From Marivirga sericea (GTDB lineage Bacteria; Bacteroidota; Bacteroidia; Cytophagales; Cyclobacteriaceae): a stretch of DNA of 64,000 bases. How positions within the stretch are numbered: position 1 is the first letter of the stretch; every line of letters begins with the position of its first letter. The position numbers and the translations under genes are program-made. The notes under the pieces were generated by a model that made no database searches, had not been told where the DNA came from, and was given only the letters and a program-made list of their open reading frames with translations. Below, piece by piece: positions 45,030 through 53,301 of this stretch. Location: contig NZ_FXAW01000003.1 of assembly GCF_900177665.1 (NCBI RefSeq), positions 24,395 through 88,394 of the forward strand, written 5' to 3'.

Positions 45030-46021
45030 TCTGACCCCACATTGTCTTTCATCAATTTAGAGATAATTTCATCTGTTTCATCAGGAAAGTTGAGTTGAGG
45101 CTTTTCTTTCTGACGAATGAATTCATGTATTACTTGGATATGCCTCTGGTGTAATGTTTTAAGGACCTCGACCCCCAAGTTTTTCAAAGCAGCTGCATTA
45201 CATTGTTGCTCATATTGCCCCTTCATGGGTATGACTAATAATTTTTTATGAAGAAATAATGCTTCTGAAGGACCTTCAAATCCTGCCCCGCAAATCACTC
45301 CTTTGCAAGCACTTAAACTTTCTAAATAAGGTTGATTATCAATTGGAATAATTTCTATATTTCCTTCCTTCTTTCTTTTTGAACAATGCTTAGAAAACAC
45401 TTGAAAATCAGCATTCACTTGCGATAAAACCTGAATAATTCTCTTATCACTGTAGGAAGGTAAATAAACAGTATAATGATTTTCTTCCTTCCTTTCTCTC
45501 ATTGTTCTAACTTCTTGCCTAATAATTGGCAAGTTTATTCTGTCGCCATACCCCCTAAAATGAAAACCATATGCAGAACTGACTGGTGCATAATATTTCA
45601 AAATACAATGACCTAAAAAATCCATCTTGTCCGGTTTCGGAGCGAACGGATGAATTACAGCCGCTTGATGACTTAATCCGATGCACTTTTTTACCCTTAA
45701 AAAGCATGCCCAAGCAGATACGGGTTCAAAATCGTTTATCACTAAATCATATTCACCAACATTCAATCTCAAGATTTCTTTGAATAGCTTAATGAAGCTA
45801 ACACTTCTGAAAGTAGCCCAAAGATCTACTCCTCCCCTCTTTCCAAATACAAAACTTAGGCCATCAAATTGATATCGCACATTATGTCCTAATTTGACAT
45901 CAGCTTGCGTTCCACTGATTAAGACATCCAACTCACCATATTGCTCTAAAAGAGGAATAATATCTCTAGCTCGGCTGATATGGCCATTGCCAGTACCTTG
46001 TATAGCATATAATATCTTCAT
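44993..46021 (-). CDS. GT-B glycosyltransferase-like protein
   Basis: 342 residues. The start KILYAIQGTGNGHISRARDI resembles the N-terminal nucleotide-sugar fold of UDP-glycosyltransferases (GT-B), and the C-terminal CKGVICGAGFEGPSEALFLH with KLLVIPMKGQYEQQCNA resembles the donor-binding segment of the MJ1255/VC2487 family. Acceptor and donor are unknown. The convergent SDR gene overlaps its 3' end. Confidence 0.8.
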   Translation of the reverse strand: MKILYAIQGTGNGHISRARDIIPLLEQYGELDVLISGTQADVKLGHNVRYQFDGLSFVFGKRGGVDLWATFRSVSFIKLFKEILRLNVGEYDLVINDFEPVSAWACFLRVKKCIGLSHQAAVIHPFAPKPDKMDFLGHCILKYYAPVSSAYGFHFRGYGDRINLPIIRQEVRTMRERKEENHYTVYLPSYSDKRIIQVLSQVNADFQVFSKHCSKRKKEGNIEIIPIDNQPYLESLSACKGVICGAGFEGPSEALFLHKKLLVIPMKGQYEQQCNAAALKNLGVEVLKTLHQRHIQVIHEFIRQKEKPQLNFPDETDEIISKLMKDNVGSDYTLTETSFSFS

Positions 46022-46237
46022 ACCTATTTTTTATGAAAGATATACCTACAAAATGAACTGATTATAAAGAAAAAATCATCAAATCATGAATAAGTCACGA
46101 TTGTTCAGCTTTCATTCTAAAGCAAAGCAGAAACTCTGCTAATACAGACCTTCAAAACCTTTTTATATTCATTTAAGTATCTTATATTATCTATTTAAAA
46201 TTTTAATACTTAATTTTGGCTTATTAGAAAAACAGCA

Positions 46238-46591
46238 GTGAAAACTATCAAAATCACCATATCCTTATTTTTTTTAGTCTGCCTCTTTAATGTAGCTTTT
46301 ATACCGCAACTATGTTTAAATGCTATACAAGAATTACAGAACAGGGTAGTTTCGAATAGTATTCTGGCTGAGGAATCAACTAATGGCCTGAATATTTTTG
46401 AGGAGGAAAGTAAAGAATCCTCAAAAGAAAATAATGAAGATGAAAACAATAGCTTCCATTTCAAAGAACTAGGAATTCTCCGAGCTTCTGTAAAAAGTAC
46501 TTTACATAGCTTATTAGTAAATATTTTTTTTCATTCGAATCTTTACGAATCCATTTCAATATTAAAAATCACCCCTCCCCCAAAAGTATAA
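46238..46591 (+). CDS. Small secreted protein upstream of the bicarbonate transport genes
   Basis: 117 residues starting at a GTG. It has an N-terminal hydrophobic signal-like stretch (ISLFFLVCLFNVAFIPQ), a strongly acidic middle (EEESKESSKENNEDENN), a second hydrophobic segment and a Pro-rich end (ITPPPKV). Small proteins ending in PPPKx and preceding transporter genes occur elsewhere in Bacteroidota. Unknown function; the gene is credible because it ends in a terminator-like hairpin and fits between two spacer regions. Confidence 0.5.
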   Translation: MKTIKITISLFFLVCLFNVAFIPQLCLNAIQELQNRVVSNSILAEESTNGLNIFEEESKESSKENNEDENNSFHFKELGILRASVKSTLHSLLVNIFFHSNLYESISILKITPPPKV

Positions 46592-46620
46592 TCTCATTTC
46601 TTTTAAAATTTATTGAACAA

Positions 46621-46652
46621 ATAAATGACTTCATCTAAACGAAATCATTTAT
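46621..46652 (+). terminator. Hairpin between the small gene and the SulP gene
   Basis: Inverted repeat ATAAATGA/TCATTTAT with a 16-nt loop followed by GCTTTTT. It could terminate the small upstream gene or act in the leader of the SulP operon. Confidence 0.5.
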
Positions 46653-46684
46653 GCTTTTTAAAAAAATCAATAATTGATTAAACA

Positions 46685-48262
46685 ATGAGTGAATCAAAAT
46701 TTTCAACATATACAGGAATAACATTTAAACATTTTAAAAATGACTCCCTTTCCAGTATAGTAGTATTTTTAGTTGCAATGCCGCTATGCCTCGGGATTGC
46801 GTTAGCCTCAGGAGCACCTCTATTTTCTGGATTAGTAACTGGAATAGTAGGGGGAATAGTCGTGGCACTTTTAAGTGGCAGTCAATTGGCAGTTTCTGGA
46901 CCTGCTGCAGGTCTAGCAGTTATCGTCTATGACGCCATCGCAGACATCGGTTTCTTTGAAGGGTTTTTGGTAGCTGTGGTTCTAGCTGGTGTTATCCAAC
47001 TCTTATTAGGTTTCCTTAAAGCCGGAACCATAGGGAATTACTTCCCATCTTCTGTCATAAAAGGAATGCTAGCGGCAATAGGTATTCTACTAATTATCAA
47101 GCAAATACCACATGTTTTTGGGTATGATGAAGACTATTTGGGAGATTTGGATTTTTGGCAAAATAATGATGAAAACGCATTAACTGCACTAGTTTCAGCC
47201 TTTCAAAATATAGAGTTCACAGCTTTCATCATTTCCGTCATTTCTTTGATTATCCTAATTGGTTGGAGCTACATAAAGAATAACACAATCAAGTCAATCC
47301 CTGCTCCTTTGGTAGTGGTCTTTGTGGGAGTTGGAATTAATGCTTTATTTATAGCTATGGGCAATGGAATGGCATTATCACAAGAGCACTTAGTGACCAT
47401 TCCAGTTTTAGGAGAAAACACTTCTTTTGAAGAACTATTTGTGTTCCCGGATTGGTCTGTATTATCCAACCCAACCATTTATACGGTAGCTATTACCATT
47501 GCTATTGTAGCAAGTTTAGAAACACTGCTAAGTGTTGAGGCTGTAGATAAATTAGATCCGCAAAAACGCCGGACTCCGCTAAACAAAGAATTAAAAGCTC
47601 AAGGTATTGGTAATATCCTTGCTGGTCTAATAGGGGGTTTACCAATGACTGCAGTAATAGTCAGAGGTACAGTTAATATCAATTCAGGCGCGAAAACAAA
47701 ATTATCCGCTTTCTTACATGGAGTACTTCTAATAGTAGCTATCCTCATCATTCCTACTATTTTGAATATGATACCATATGCAAGTTTAGCTGCTATATTA
47801 CTATTCACAGGATATAAATTAGCAAATGTAAATCTGATGAAGGAAATGTATAAAGTTGGACCAACCCAGTTTTATCCTTTTGTCATTACCATTGTTGCGA
47901 TAGTATTTACCGATCTATTAGTAGGAATTATAATAGGATTATTGGCCGGATTCTTAAATATATTGCTCAAAAACATGAAAAATACCTATTCATTCGATAA
48001 AGAATCTCATAAAGAAGGGGAGCCTATTCGGTTAGTTTTATCAGATGAAGTTTCTTTCTTGAATAAGGCGAGCATGGTTAAAACACTTGATCAAATACCT
48101 GAAAATGCGAAAGTAATTATTGACGCTAGAAAGTCAAAATTCATAGATTTTGACGTTATTGAAGCGATAGAATTATTCACAAACGAAGGTGCCCAATACA
48201 AAAACATTGAGGTTGAACTGCTTGGCTTCGATGAATTTCACAAAAAGTACAGTTTTAAATAA
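46685..48262 (+). CDS. SulP-family anion (probably bicarbonate) transporter
   Basis: 525 residues with about 12 hydrophobic segments and a C-terminal STAS domain (about 440-525). The N-terminal [20 protein letters not shown] and [20 protein letters not shown] are SulP hallmarks. The immediate downstream carbonic anhydrase gene (8 bp gap) implies Na+/HCO3- uptake as in the BicA group, rather than sulfate transport; this is inferred from context. Confidence 0.88.
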   Translation: MSESKFSTYTGITFKHFKNDSLSSIVVFLVAMPLCLGIALASGAPLFSGLVTGIVGGIVVALLSGSQLAVSGPAAGLAVIVYDAIADIGFFEGFLVAVVLAGVIQLLLGFLKAGTIGNYFPSSVIKGMLAAIGILLIIKQIPHVFGYDEDYLGDLDFWQNNDENALTALVSAFQNIEFTAFIISVISLIILIGWSYIKNNTIKSIPAPLVVVFVGVGINALFIAMGNGMALSQEHLVTIPVLGENTSFEELFVFPDWSVLSNPTIYTVAITIAIVASLETLLSVEAVDKLDPQKRRTPLNKELKAQGIGNILAGLIGGLPMTAVIVRGTVNINSGAKTKLSAFLHGVLLIVAILIIPTILNMIPYASLAAILLFTGYKLANVNLMKEMYKVGPTQFYPFVITIVAIVFTDLLVGIIIGLLAGFLNILLKNMKNTYSFDKESHKEGEPIRLVLSDEVSFLNKASMVKTLDQIPENAKVIIDARKSKFIDFDVIEAIELFTNEGAQYKNIEVELLGFDEFHKKYSFK

Positions 48263-48270
48263 ATACCACG

Positions 48271-48903
48271 ATGGAACAACAATCATATTCAAGATTATTT
48301 GAAAACAATAAAAAATGGGTTGAAGAGAAATTGAATCTTGACCCGCATTATTTTGAAAATCACGCCAAAGGTCAGAAGCCTAAATACCTTTACATAGGCT
48401 GTTCAGACAGTCGTTTACCAGTAAATGAAATGACTGGAACTTCTGCAGGTGAATTATTTATTCATAGGAATGTAGCTAATATGGTGGTACATACTGACAA
48501 CAACTTGATGTCAGTATTGCAATATGCCATTCAAGTTCTAAAAGTAGAACATGTTGTGGTGTGTGGCCACTATGGTTGTGGAGGTGTTGCTGCTGCTATC
48601 GAGAACAAGAGCCTAGGACTTATCGATTCTTGGTTAATGAACATTAAAGAAAGTTATCAAAAAAATAGAGCCTTTGTAGACAAAGCCGAAAGCAAAGAGC
48701 AAAAGGTGAATAGATTAGTGGAAAGCAATGTAAAAGAACAAGTTTATAATTTGTTCAAAACAAGCTATGTCCAGGAGGGTATCAGAACGCAAGGTTTACA
48801 AATCCATGGATGGGTGTATGACTTAAAAGAAGGCCTACTAAAAGATTTGAATGTGAAAATCGACAAGGATTTCGATGAAAAATCAGTTTACGATTTCCAT
48901 TAA
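48271..48903 (+). CDS. Beta-carbonic anhydrase
   Basis: 210 residues. Zinc ligands C44 (GCSDSRLP), H100 and C103 (CGHYGCGG) and the D46-R48 pair are all present, and the length is standard. It interconverts CO2 and bicarbonate. Cotranscribed with the SulP gene, giving a bicarbonate uptake/interconversion pair. Followed by a strong terminator. Confidence 0.95.
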   Translation: MEQQSYSRLFENNKKWVEEKLNLDPHYFENHAKGQKPKYLYIGCSDSRLPVNEMTGTSAGELFIHRNVANMVVHTDNNLMSVLQYAIQVLKVEHVVVCGHYGCGGVAAAIENKSLGLIDSWLMNIKESYQKNRAFVDKAESKEQKVNRLVESNVKEQVYNLFKTSYVQEGIRTQGLQIHGWVYDLKEGLLKDLNVKIDKDFDEKSVYDFH

Positions 48904-48911
48904 TAAATAAC

Positions 48912-48950
48912 ATCCTGAAAATAACGTATTAGAAAAGTTATTTTCAGGAT
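48912..48950. terminator. Bidirectional terminator between carbonic anhydrase and pcm genes
   Basis: Perfect 14-bp stem ATCCTGAAAATAAC/GTTATTTTCAGGAT with an 11-nt loop, followed by TTCTT. The genes on each side converge. Confidence 0.88.
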
Positions 48951-48957
48951 TTCTTGC

Positions 48958-49608
48958 TCAATTCCAACCTTCATCTCCTTTCAGAGGAACAAAACTAAAA
49001 TCAGCAAACACCTCTTTGCTAATTTCCTTTTCGGTAGTTTTCGTCAGTCTAAGCATTTGCTGCTTATTATTATCGCCAACCGGAATAACCAAGCAACCGC
49101 CTACCTTTAATTGGGCTATCAATGAATTGGGAACTGTTGGAGCTCCGGCAGTCACAATTATTTTATCAAAAGGTTCATGAATTGCTAAGCCTTTGGAACC
49201 ATCTCCCTGAAAAAAACTAATTTTATAACCGAGCTTGGGCAGAAAGGCACTAGTCCTTTCATAAAGCGCTTGTTGATATTCAATCGTATAAAGCTTTGCT
49301 CCCAAATCATGAAGCACCATAGCTTGATAACCCGAACCAGTTCCAATTTCTAGAACTTTATCTCCTGCTTGAACATTAAGCAACTGCGACTGAAAAGCAA
49401 CGGTGTAGGGCTGTGATATGGTTTGACCATGGCCAATTGGAAAGGCTTTATCTTGGTAGGCATGTTCTAAAAAAGCATTCTCAAAGAAAATATGACGAGG
49501 AATTTTACCCATAACTTCTAAAACTCGTGCCGATTCTATCCCTTTATCGCGAAGCTTTTGAATGAGTCTTCTTCGCATGCCTTGATGTTTATAACTGTCC
49601 TCCACCAT
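48958..49608 (-). CDS. pcm: Protein-L-isoaspartate O-methyltransferase
   Basis: 216-residue SAM-dependent enzyme that repairs isoaspartyl damage. Motifs: GHGQTISQPYTVAFQSQLL (substrate loop), VLEIGTGSGYQAMVL (SAM motif I), and IVTAGAPTVPNSLIAQL. It functionally complements the isoaspartyl peptidase at 25.6 kb, although the two genes are far apart. A -7 element lies only 4 bp before the ATG, so the mRNA may lack a leader. Confidence 0.94.
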   Translation of the reverse strand: MVEDSYKHQGMRRRLIQKLRDKGIESARVLEVMGKIPRHIFFENAFLEHAYQDKAFPIGHGQTISQPYTVAFQSQLLNVQAGDKVLEIGTGSGYQAMVLHDLGAKLYTIEYQQALYERTSAFLPKLGYKISFFQGDGSKGLAIHEPFDKIIVTAGAPTVPNSLIAQLKVGGCLVIPVGDNNKQQMLRLTKTTEKEISKEVFADFSFVPLKGDEGWN

Positions 49609-49612
49609 ATTT

Positions 49613-49620
49613 CAAACTTA
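49613..49620 (-). promoter_or_regulatory. -7 element of pcm, implying a leaderless mRNA
   Basis: TAAGTTTG on the minus strand, exact TAnnTTTG match, with only 4 bp to the ATG. The -33 position is not a recognisable TTTG. If used, transcription would start at or within two bases of the ATG. Confidence 0.45.
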
Positions 49621-49677
49621 GGAAAAATTAAGGATAGAGAGCGAGGAAAAATAAAAATAAAACACCTTAAAAATAAA

Positions 49678-49708
49678 AACCTTCCAAGTTTAATAAACTT
49701 GGAAGGTT
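49678..49708 (-). terminator. Terminator of the phenylalanine hydroxylase gene
   Basis: Near-perfect inverted repeat AACCTTCCAAGTTTA/TAAACTTGGAAGGTT (15-bp arms, one base between), followed on the minus strand by a T-rich stretch. It lies about 93 bp after the hydroxylase stop and before pcm. Confidence 0.82.
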
Positions 49709-49800
49709 CTTTCACTAGCCACTGCAAATGCTTTCCGGTGAATACATAGGCACCGGTGGATATTCGTGCAACTTTTATGCTACTGCCTAAAGTAATATTC

Positions 49801-50538
49801 TTAAGGGATACTAACAGGTTCCTTTTTCAATCTGTCTTCTATTACTTTCTCAATATGTGGAAGTGAACTGTACAATTGCTCGTAATCGTCAATGATGAAG
49901 TATTTCGTCTGGAATTTATCCTTCCTATAACTGCTATCAATAATAGCTTCTACATTATAATCAAAGTGCTCCGGTTCATCTGAAATAGAAAATTTAGTTT
50001 CTCCTGGAGAGGAAATAATTCCTGCTCCGTAGATTCTTAAGTCACCATCTTCTCTAATTAAGCCAAATTCAATCGTAAACCAATAAATTCTACTTAATAA
50101 ATGGATTGCCCAGTCATCATCTAAATGTTTCAATCCTATTTTAGCTAAGCCTTGCAAGAAATCTACAAAGGGTTGATTAGCTAGCAAGGGGATATGTCCA
50201 AACACATCATGAAACATATCAGGCTCTTCTAAATAATCCAATTGTTCTCTGGTTCTCAACCAGGTAGTGGCAGGAAAAATTCTATTGCTCAAGAGTTCAA
50301 AGAATTTATCATCATCTACTATGCCTGGTACAGCAGCAACTTGCCATCCTGTAAGCTCTTTCAAGTATTTATTAGTTTCCTTGAAATTAGGGATAGCTTT
50401 TTCTGTAAAATGAATTTTATCAATTCCATCCACAAACTCTTTAGTGGCTACTTTTTTGATGTTTTGAAATTGTCTTCCGAAAAGGATGCCCCAAACTTCT
50501 TGGTCTTCGGTTGTGTAATTGTCATAAATTTGCTCCAT
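49801..50538 (-). CDS. phhA: Phenylalanine 4-hydroxylase
   Basis: 245 residues; tetrahydropterin-dependent, non-haem iron monooxygenase converting Phe to Tyr. The iron ligands are H110 and H115 (FHDVFGHIPLL) and E157 (YWFTIEFGL), with the aromatic amino acid hydroxylase fold around them. It is the catalytic core only, without the ACT regulatory domain of animal enzymes. Upstream lie a consensus promoter, a Tyr-rich leader peptide and a terminator hairpin (50590-50762), so it is likely controlled by tyrosine supply. The ATG at 50538 is about 50 bp beyond the terminator. Confidence 0.95.
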   Translation of the reverse strand: MEQIYDNYTTEDQEVWGILFGRQFQNIKKVATKEFVDGIDKIHFTEKAIPNFKETNKYLKELTGWQVAAVPGIVDDDKFFELLSNRIFPATTWLRTREQLDYLEEPDMFHDVFGHIPLLANQPFVDFLQGLAKIGLKHLDDDWAIHLLSRIYWFTIEFGLIREDGDLRIYGAGIISSPGETKFSISDEPEHFDYNVEAIIDSSYRKDKFQTKYFIIDDYEQLYSSLPHIEKVIEDRLKKEPVSIP

Positions 50539-50589
50539 GGTATTAGTAATTAATTTTTAATGTTAGTGTTTAAAATTTGGACATAAAAA

Positions 50590-50616
50590 AAGCCCGATTC
50601 CATTGGAACCGGGCTT
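50590..50616 (-). terminator. Attenuator terminator hairpin before phhA
   Basis: Minus-strand regions 3 and 4: AAGCCCGGTTCC (50616-50605), loop AAT, GGAATCGGGCTT (50601-50590), a 12-bp stem with one G-T pair, then a run of T (50591-50585). It stands between the leader peptide stop (50643) and the phhA ATG (50538), so if formed it ends transcription before phhA. Confidence 0.85.
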
Positions 50617-50642
50617 GGTATATTTTCTATTTGAAATATGTC

Positions 50643-50726
50643 TTACATCATATGCATAACACTACCATTACCGATTCCTTTCGGGGCTTGATAATAGTAA
50701 TAATATGTATTGTGCGTAAAATTCAT
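50643..50726 (-). CDS. Tyr-rich leader peptide of the phhA attenuator
   Basis: 27 codons plus TAA, beginning MNFTHNTYYYYYQAPKG. Codons 8-12 are TAT-TAT-TAC-TAT-TAT, five consecutive Tyr. The segment TATTACTATTATC (50702-50690) can pair over 13 bp, with G-T pairs, to GGTAATGGTAGTG (50672-50660), giving region 1:2; GGAATCGG (50678-50671) can instead pair to the terminator 5' arm CCGGTTCC, giving 2:3. Ribosome stalling at the Tyr run would free region 2 and block the terminator. Confidence 0.82.
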   Translation of the reverse strand: MNFTHNTYYYYYQAPKGIGNGSVMHMM

Positions 50727-50731
50727 TTTTT

Positions 50732-50762
50732 CAAAAGTATAAGGTAATTATTTAAAAACAAA
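50732..50762 (-). promoter_or_regulatory. Promoter of the phhA leader transcript
   Basis: TTTG at 50762-50759, a spacer of exactly 19 bp (50758-50740) and TACTTTTG at 50739-50732: a full match to the Bacteroidota consensus. The -7 element ends 5 bp before the leader ATG, so the transcript starts within a few bases of the peptide. Confidence 0.85.
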
Positions 50763-50773
50763 GAAAAACTTAA

Positions 50774-50918
50774 TTAAACGTAATTATTTAACTTTACCGG
50801 CATTACCAATAATAAGATATCTTCGTTCTTGTCCATATCTGATGGGAACAATAAACCAGCTTTATTTGGCGCTGACATGTAAATGCTCACTTCTTTGCTA
50901 TCTAGGTTATTAACATCT
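50774..50918 (-). pseudogene. Duplicated 3' fragment of dnaN
   Basis: About 145 bp matching the 3' end of dnaN (55899-56044), in the same orientation and reading frame up to and including the stop. It encodes NNLDSKEVSIYMSAPNK and further residues to LNNYV, with three amino acid changes (D to Y, E to K, M to K). By hand count about 16 differences in 146 positions (89% identity), and most are synonymous. A single base is missing near the upstream boundary at 50910. It begins about 4 bp after the TonB receptor stop codon. It is not expressed as a protein. Confidence 0.9.
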
Positions 50919-50921
50919 AGA

Positions 50922-53294
50922 TTAAAAACTAAAAGTGTAACTAAAAGAAGGAAGAAAAGGGAACAGACTTTGTTGTTTCAAAGATAATTGGCCCTCAATA
51001 TCATCTCTTTGTAAAAAATAAAAATATGGATTTTTACGATTATACACATTAAAGATGCTGACGTTCCATATCCTTTCACCTTTTCGCTTTTGTTTAATGA
51101 AATTTATGCCAATATCTAGGCGGTGATAATCTCCCATTCTAAAATTATTGATACCCTCGTAGATGAATATATTATTCATAAAATTCGGATTATTATCATG
51201 AGGAACCTGATACTTTCCTATGGGTAAAGTAATCGGAGCACCAGATGTATAATTCCAAGTTGCTGAGAAATTTACGCCTTCTTTTACCTTAAATACTACA
51301 ACAAAATCTACAGCATGCCTTCTGTCAAACTGGAACGGAAATTCTTCCCCTCCATTAATCTCGTCAAACTGACGTAGGGATTTTGACAGGGTATAAGTGG
51401 TCCAGGCTTGATATTTTGGCTTATTTACTTCAATCATTAACTCTGCACCGTAAGCTCTTCCTCTACCCACATTAATGTTCTCTTCTATGAAATTTGGTTG
51501 AGTTTCAAACAACAAGCCTATCTCCTGTCGTGGCATTACCAAGTTCGAATATTTCTTATAGTAAAACATACCCGATATTTTAAATTCCTGAGATCGGAAA
51601 TTTTTAATATAACCTACATTTAATTGTTGAGACTGTGAAGGTTTGATACTTTCGCTTGACGGCAACCAGATATTAATTGGTGAAGTCAAACCAGTACTGC
51701 TCAATAGATGAATATTTTGATTCATTAAGGCATAGGAAAAACTGAAAACATTTCCCTCATTAGCTTTAAATATCATATTAAATCTAGGTTCGGGTAATAG
51801 GTAAGTCTTTTTTTCAACAGCAAGCATTCCTAATCTTAGTCCGGGGCTAATAGTAAGATTTTTATAAAGGTCCCAGTCAACATGCGCATAAAAATTACTT
51901 TCATATGCACGAATAGAGCTTCTCAGATAGTTAGAATCTATTACTACATTACTATTCTCAGACTTAAACTCACTTAATTGATTCGGAAGATAAAAGTGAT
52001 AGGTTTGGTGCAAACCAAAGTTTAAGGACAAATTTGTTTTTAGAAAATATTCGTAATCTAATTTTAACAAAATATCGTCAATGCGGGAAGTCGAGATGCT
52101 TTCATTCACAATTTCCGGACTATTACCGCTATACTTTATTCCATTTGTAAACCTATAATTTAAAAAAGCCAGTGTAAAATTACTAAATAATTTAGGTGAA
52201 TAAATATGATTCCATCTCATCGAAACAAATTTATTTCCCCATTTTTGATAATTCTTTGAAATATTACCTTCTGATTTGTTTTTAATTATATTGCCATCAT
52301 CACCAGCATAAATACTTAAATAAATTTTATTGTTATCATTCCAAACGTGGTTGATCTTTGCATTTAGATCGTAAAAGCTGTAACCAAGAGAAGTACCGTC
52401 AAAAAGCAATTTACTTAAAGGGCGCGTTATCAAATCATACATAAATCTACGACCAGATATAAAAAATGATGTTTTCTCATTTTTAATTGGCCCTTGATAA
52501 CTGACGCTAGACGAAATCAATCCAATTTTCGCCTTTCCTTTTTGGGTTTGTCTATCTCCCTCCAAGGTATTTACGTCTAAGACTGAAGAAAGCCTGTTAC
52601 CATATTTAGCAGGAAACCCACCTTTGAACAAATCAAAATTATTAATTGCATCCGAATTGAAAATTGAAACAAACCCTCCCAAATGATTAACATAATAAAG
52701 TGGGACATTATCCAGCATTATGAGATTTTCAAAATTACTACCGCCTCTGACAGAAAAATCACTACTACCCTCACTGGTAGCTGTTACTCCTGGTAGAAAC
52801 TGAATAGATCTAAGCACATCTGGTTCACCTCCCAACGCTGGCAACTGATTTATTGTCCTGCTTTCCAAACTCATTAGATTTGCACCGTAGAGCTTATGAG
52901 CATTAAAATCATTTTTACTGTATACTACTACTTCATTTAGAAACCCTTTTGGTTTAAGATGAAAATTGATTCTTTTTGAGCCCTTTGGAATCGCTATAAT
53001 TGTATCCAAGTATTTGTATGCTGAGTGATTTATTTGAAGTAGCAAACTAACTGAATTATTAATTTCAAGAGTATAAAAACCATACTGATTGGAAACCGAA
53101 AAATTACCGGACTCTTTATCATATACAGTTGCCCCAATTATCAATTCTCCTGTTGATGAATCCTTAATAAAGCCACTAATAGTATTAACTTGTGCAGTCA
53201 GTTCTGTAGGGATTAAAACTATACATATCCATAGAGCTAAAAAAACTAAATAATTTTTAGCATGATGCCACTGTAGAATTACTTTACAACTCAT
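50922..53294 (-). CDS. TonB-dependent outer-membrane receptor with carboxypeptidase-like N-terminal domain
   Basis: 790 residues: signal peptide (about 1-35, cleavage near LTAQV), an N-terminal beta-sandwich (CarboxypepD_reg-like; ISGFIKDSSTGELIIGATVY), then plug (LPALGGEPDVLRSIQFLPGV and SVRGGSNFENLIMLDNVPLY) and a 22-strand barrel ending in SYTFSF. It is not a SusC/RagA pair because no SusD lipoprotein follows. With the DUF4249 and small lipoprotein genes upstream it forms a three-gene cassette with gaps of 4-7 bp. Uptake substrate unknown. Confidence 0.9.
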   Translation of the reverse strand: MSCKVILQWHHAKNYLVFLALWICIVLIPTELTAQVNTISGFIKDSSTGELIIGATVYDKESGNFSVSNQYGFYTLEINNSVSLLLQINHSAYKYLDTIIAIPKGSKRINFHLKPKGFLNEVVVYSKNDFNAHKLYGANLMSLESRTINQLPALGGEPDVLRSIQFLPGVTATSEGSSDFSVRGGSNFENLIMLDNVPLYYVNHLGGFVSIFNSDAINNFDLFKGGFPAKYGNRLSSVLDVNTLEGDRQTQKGKAKIGLISSSVSYQGPIKNEKTSFFISGRRFMYDLITRPLSKLLFDGTSLGYSFYDLNAKINHVWNDNNKIYLSIYAGDDGNIIKNKSEGNISKNYQKWGNKFVSMRWNHIYSPKLFSNFTLAFLNYRFTNGIKYSGNSPEIVNESISTSRIDDILLKLDYEYFLKTNLSLNFGLHQTYHFYLPNQLSEFKSENSNVVIDSNYLRSSIRAYESNFYAHVDWDLYKNLTISPGLRLGMLAVEKKTYLLPEPRFNMIFKANEGNVFSFSYALMNQNIHLLSSTGLTSPINIWLPSSESIKPSQSQQLNVGYIKNFRSQEFKISGMFYYKKYSNLVMPRQEIGLLFETQPNFIEENINVGRGRAYGAELMIEVNKPKYQAWTTYTLSKSLRQFDEINGGEEFPFQFDRRHAVDFVVVFKVKEGVNFSATWNYTSGAPITLPIGKYQVPHDNNPNFMNNIFIYEGINNFRMGDYHRLDIGINFIKQKRKGERIWNVSIFNVYNRKNPYFYFLQRDDIEGQLSLKQQSLFPFLPSFSYTFSF

Positions 53295-53301
53295 GAGCTT
53301 A

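Noticed and set aside
49536..49727. Minus-strand frame of 63 codons across pcm and the phhA terminator
   Set aside because: It runs through a strong terminator hairpin and in another frame of pcm; no independent evidence.
50774..50918. Reading the dnaN-like fragment as a small gene
   Set aside because: It has no start codon of its own, a base deletion near its upstream edge, and only the last 45 or so codons of dnaN.
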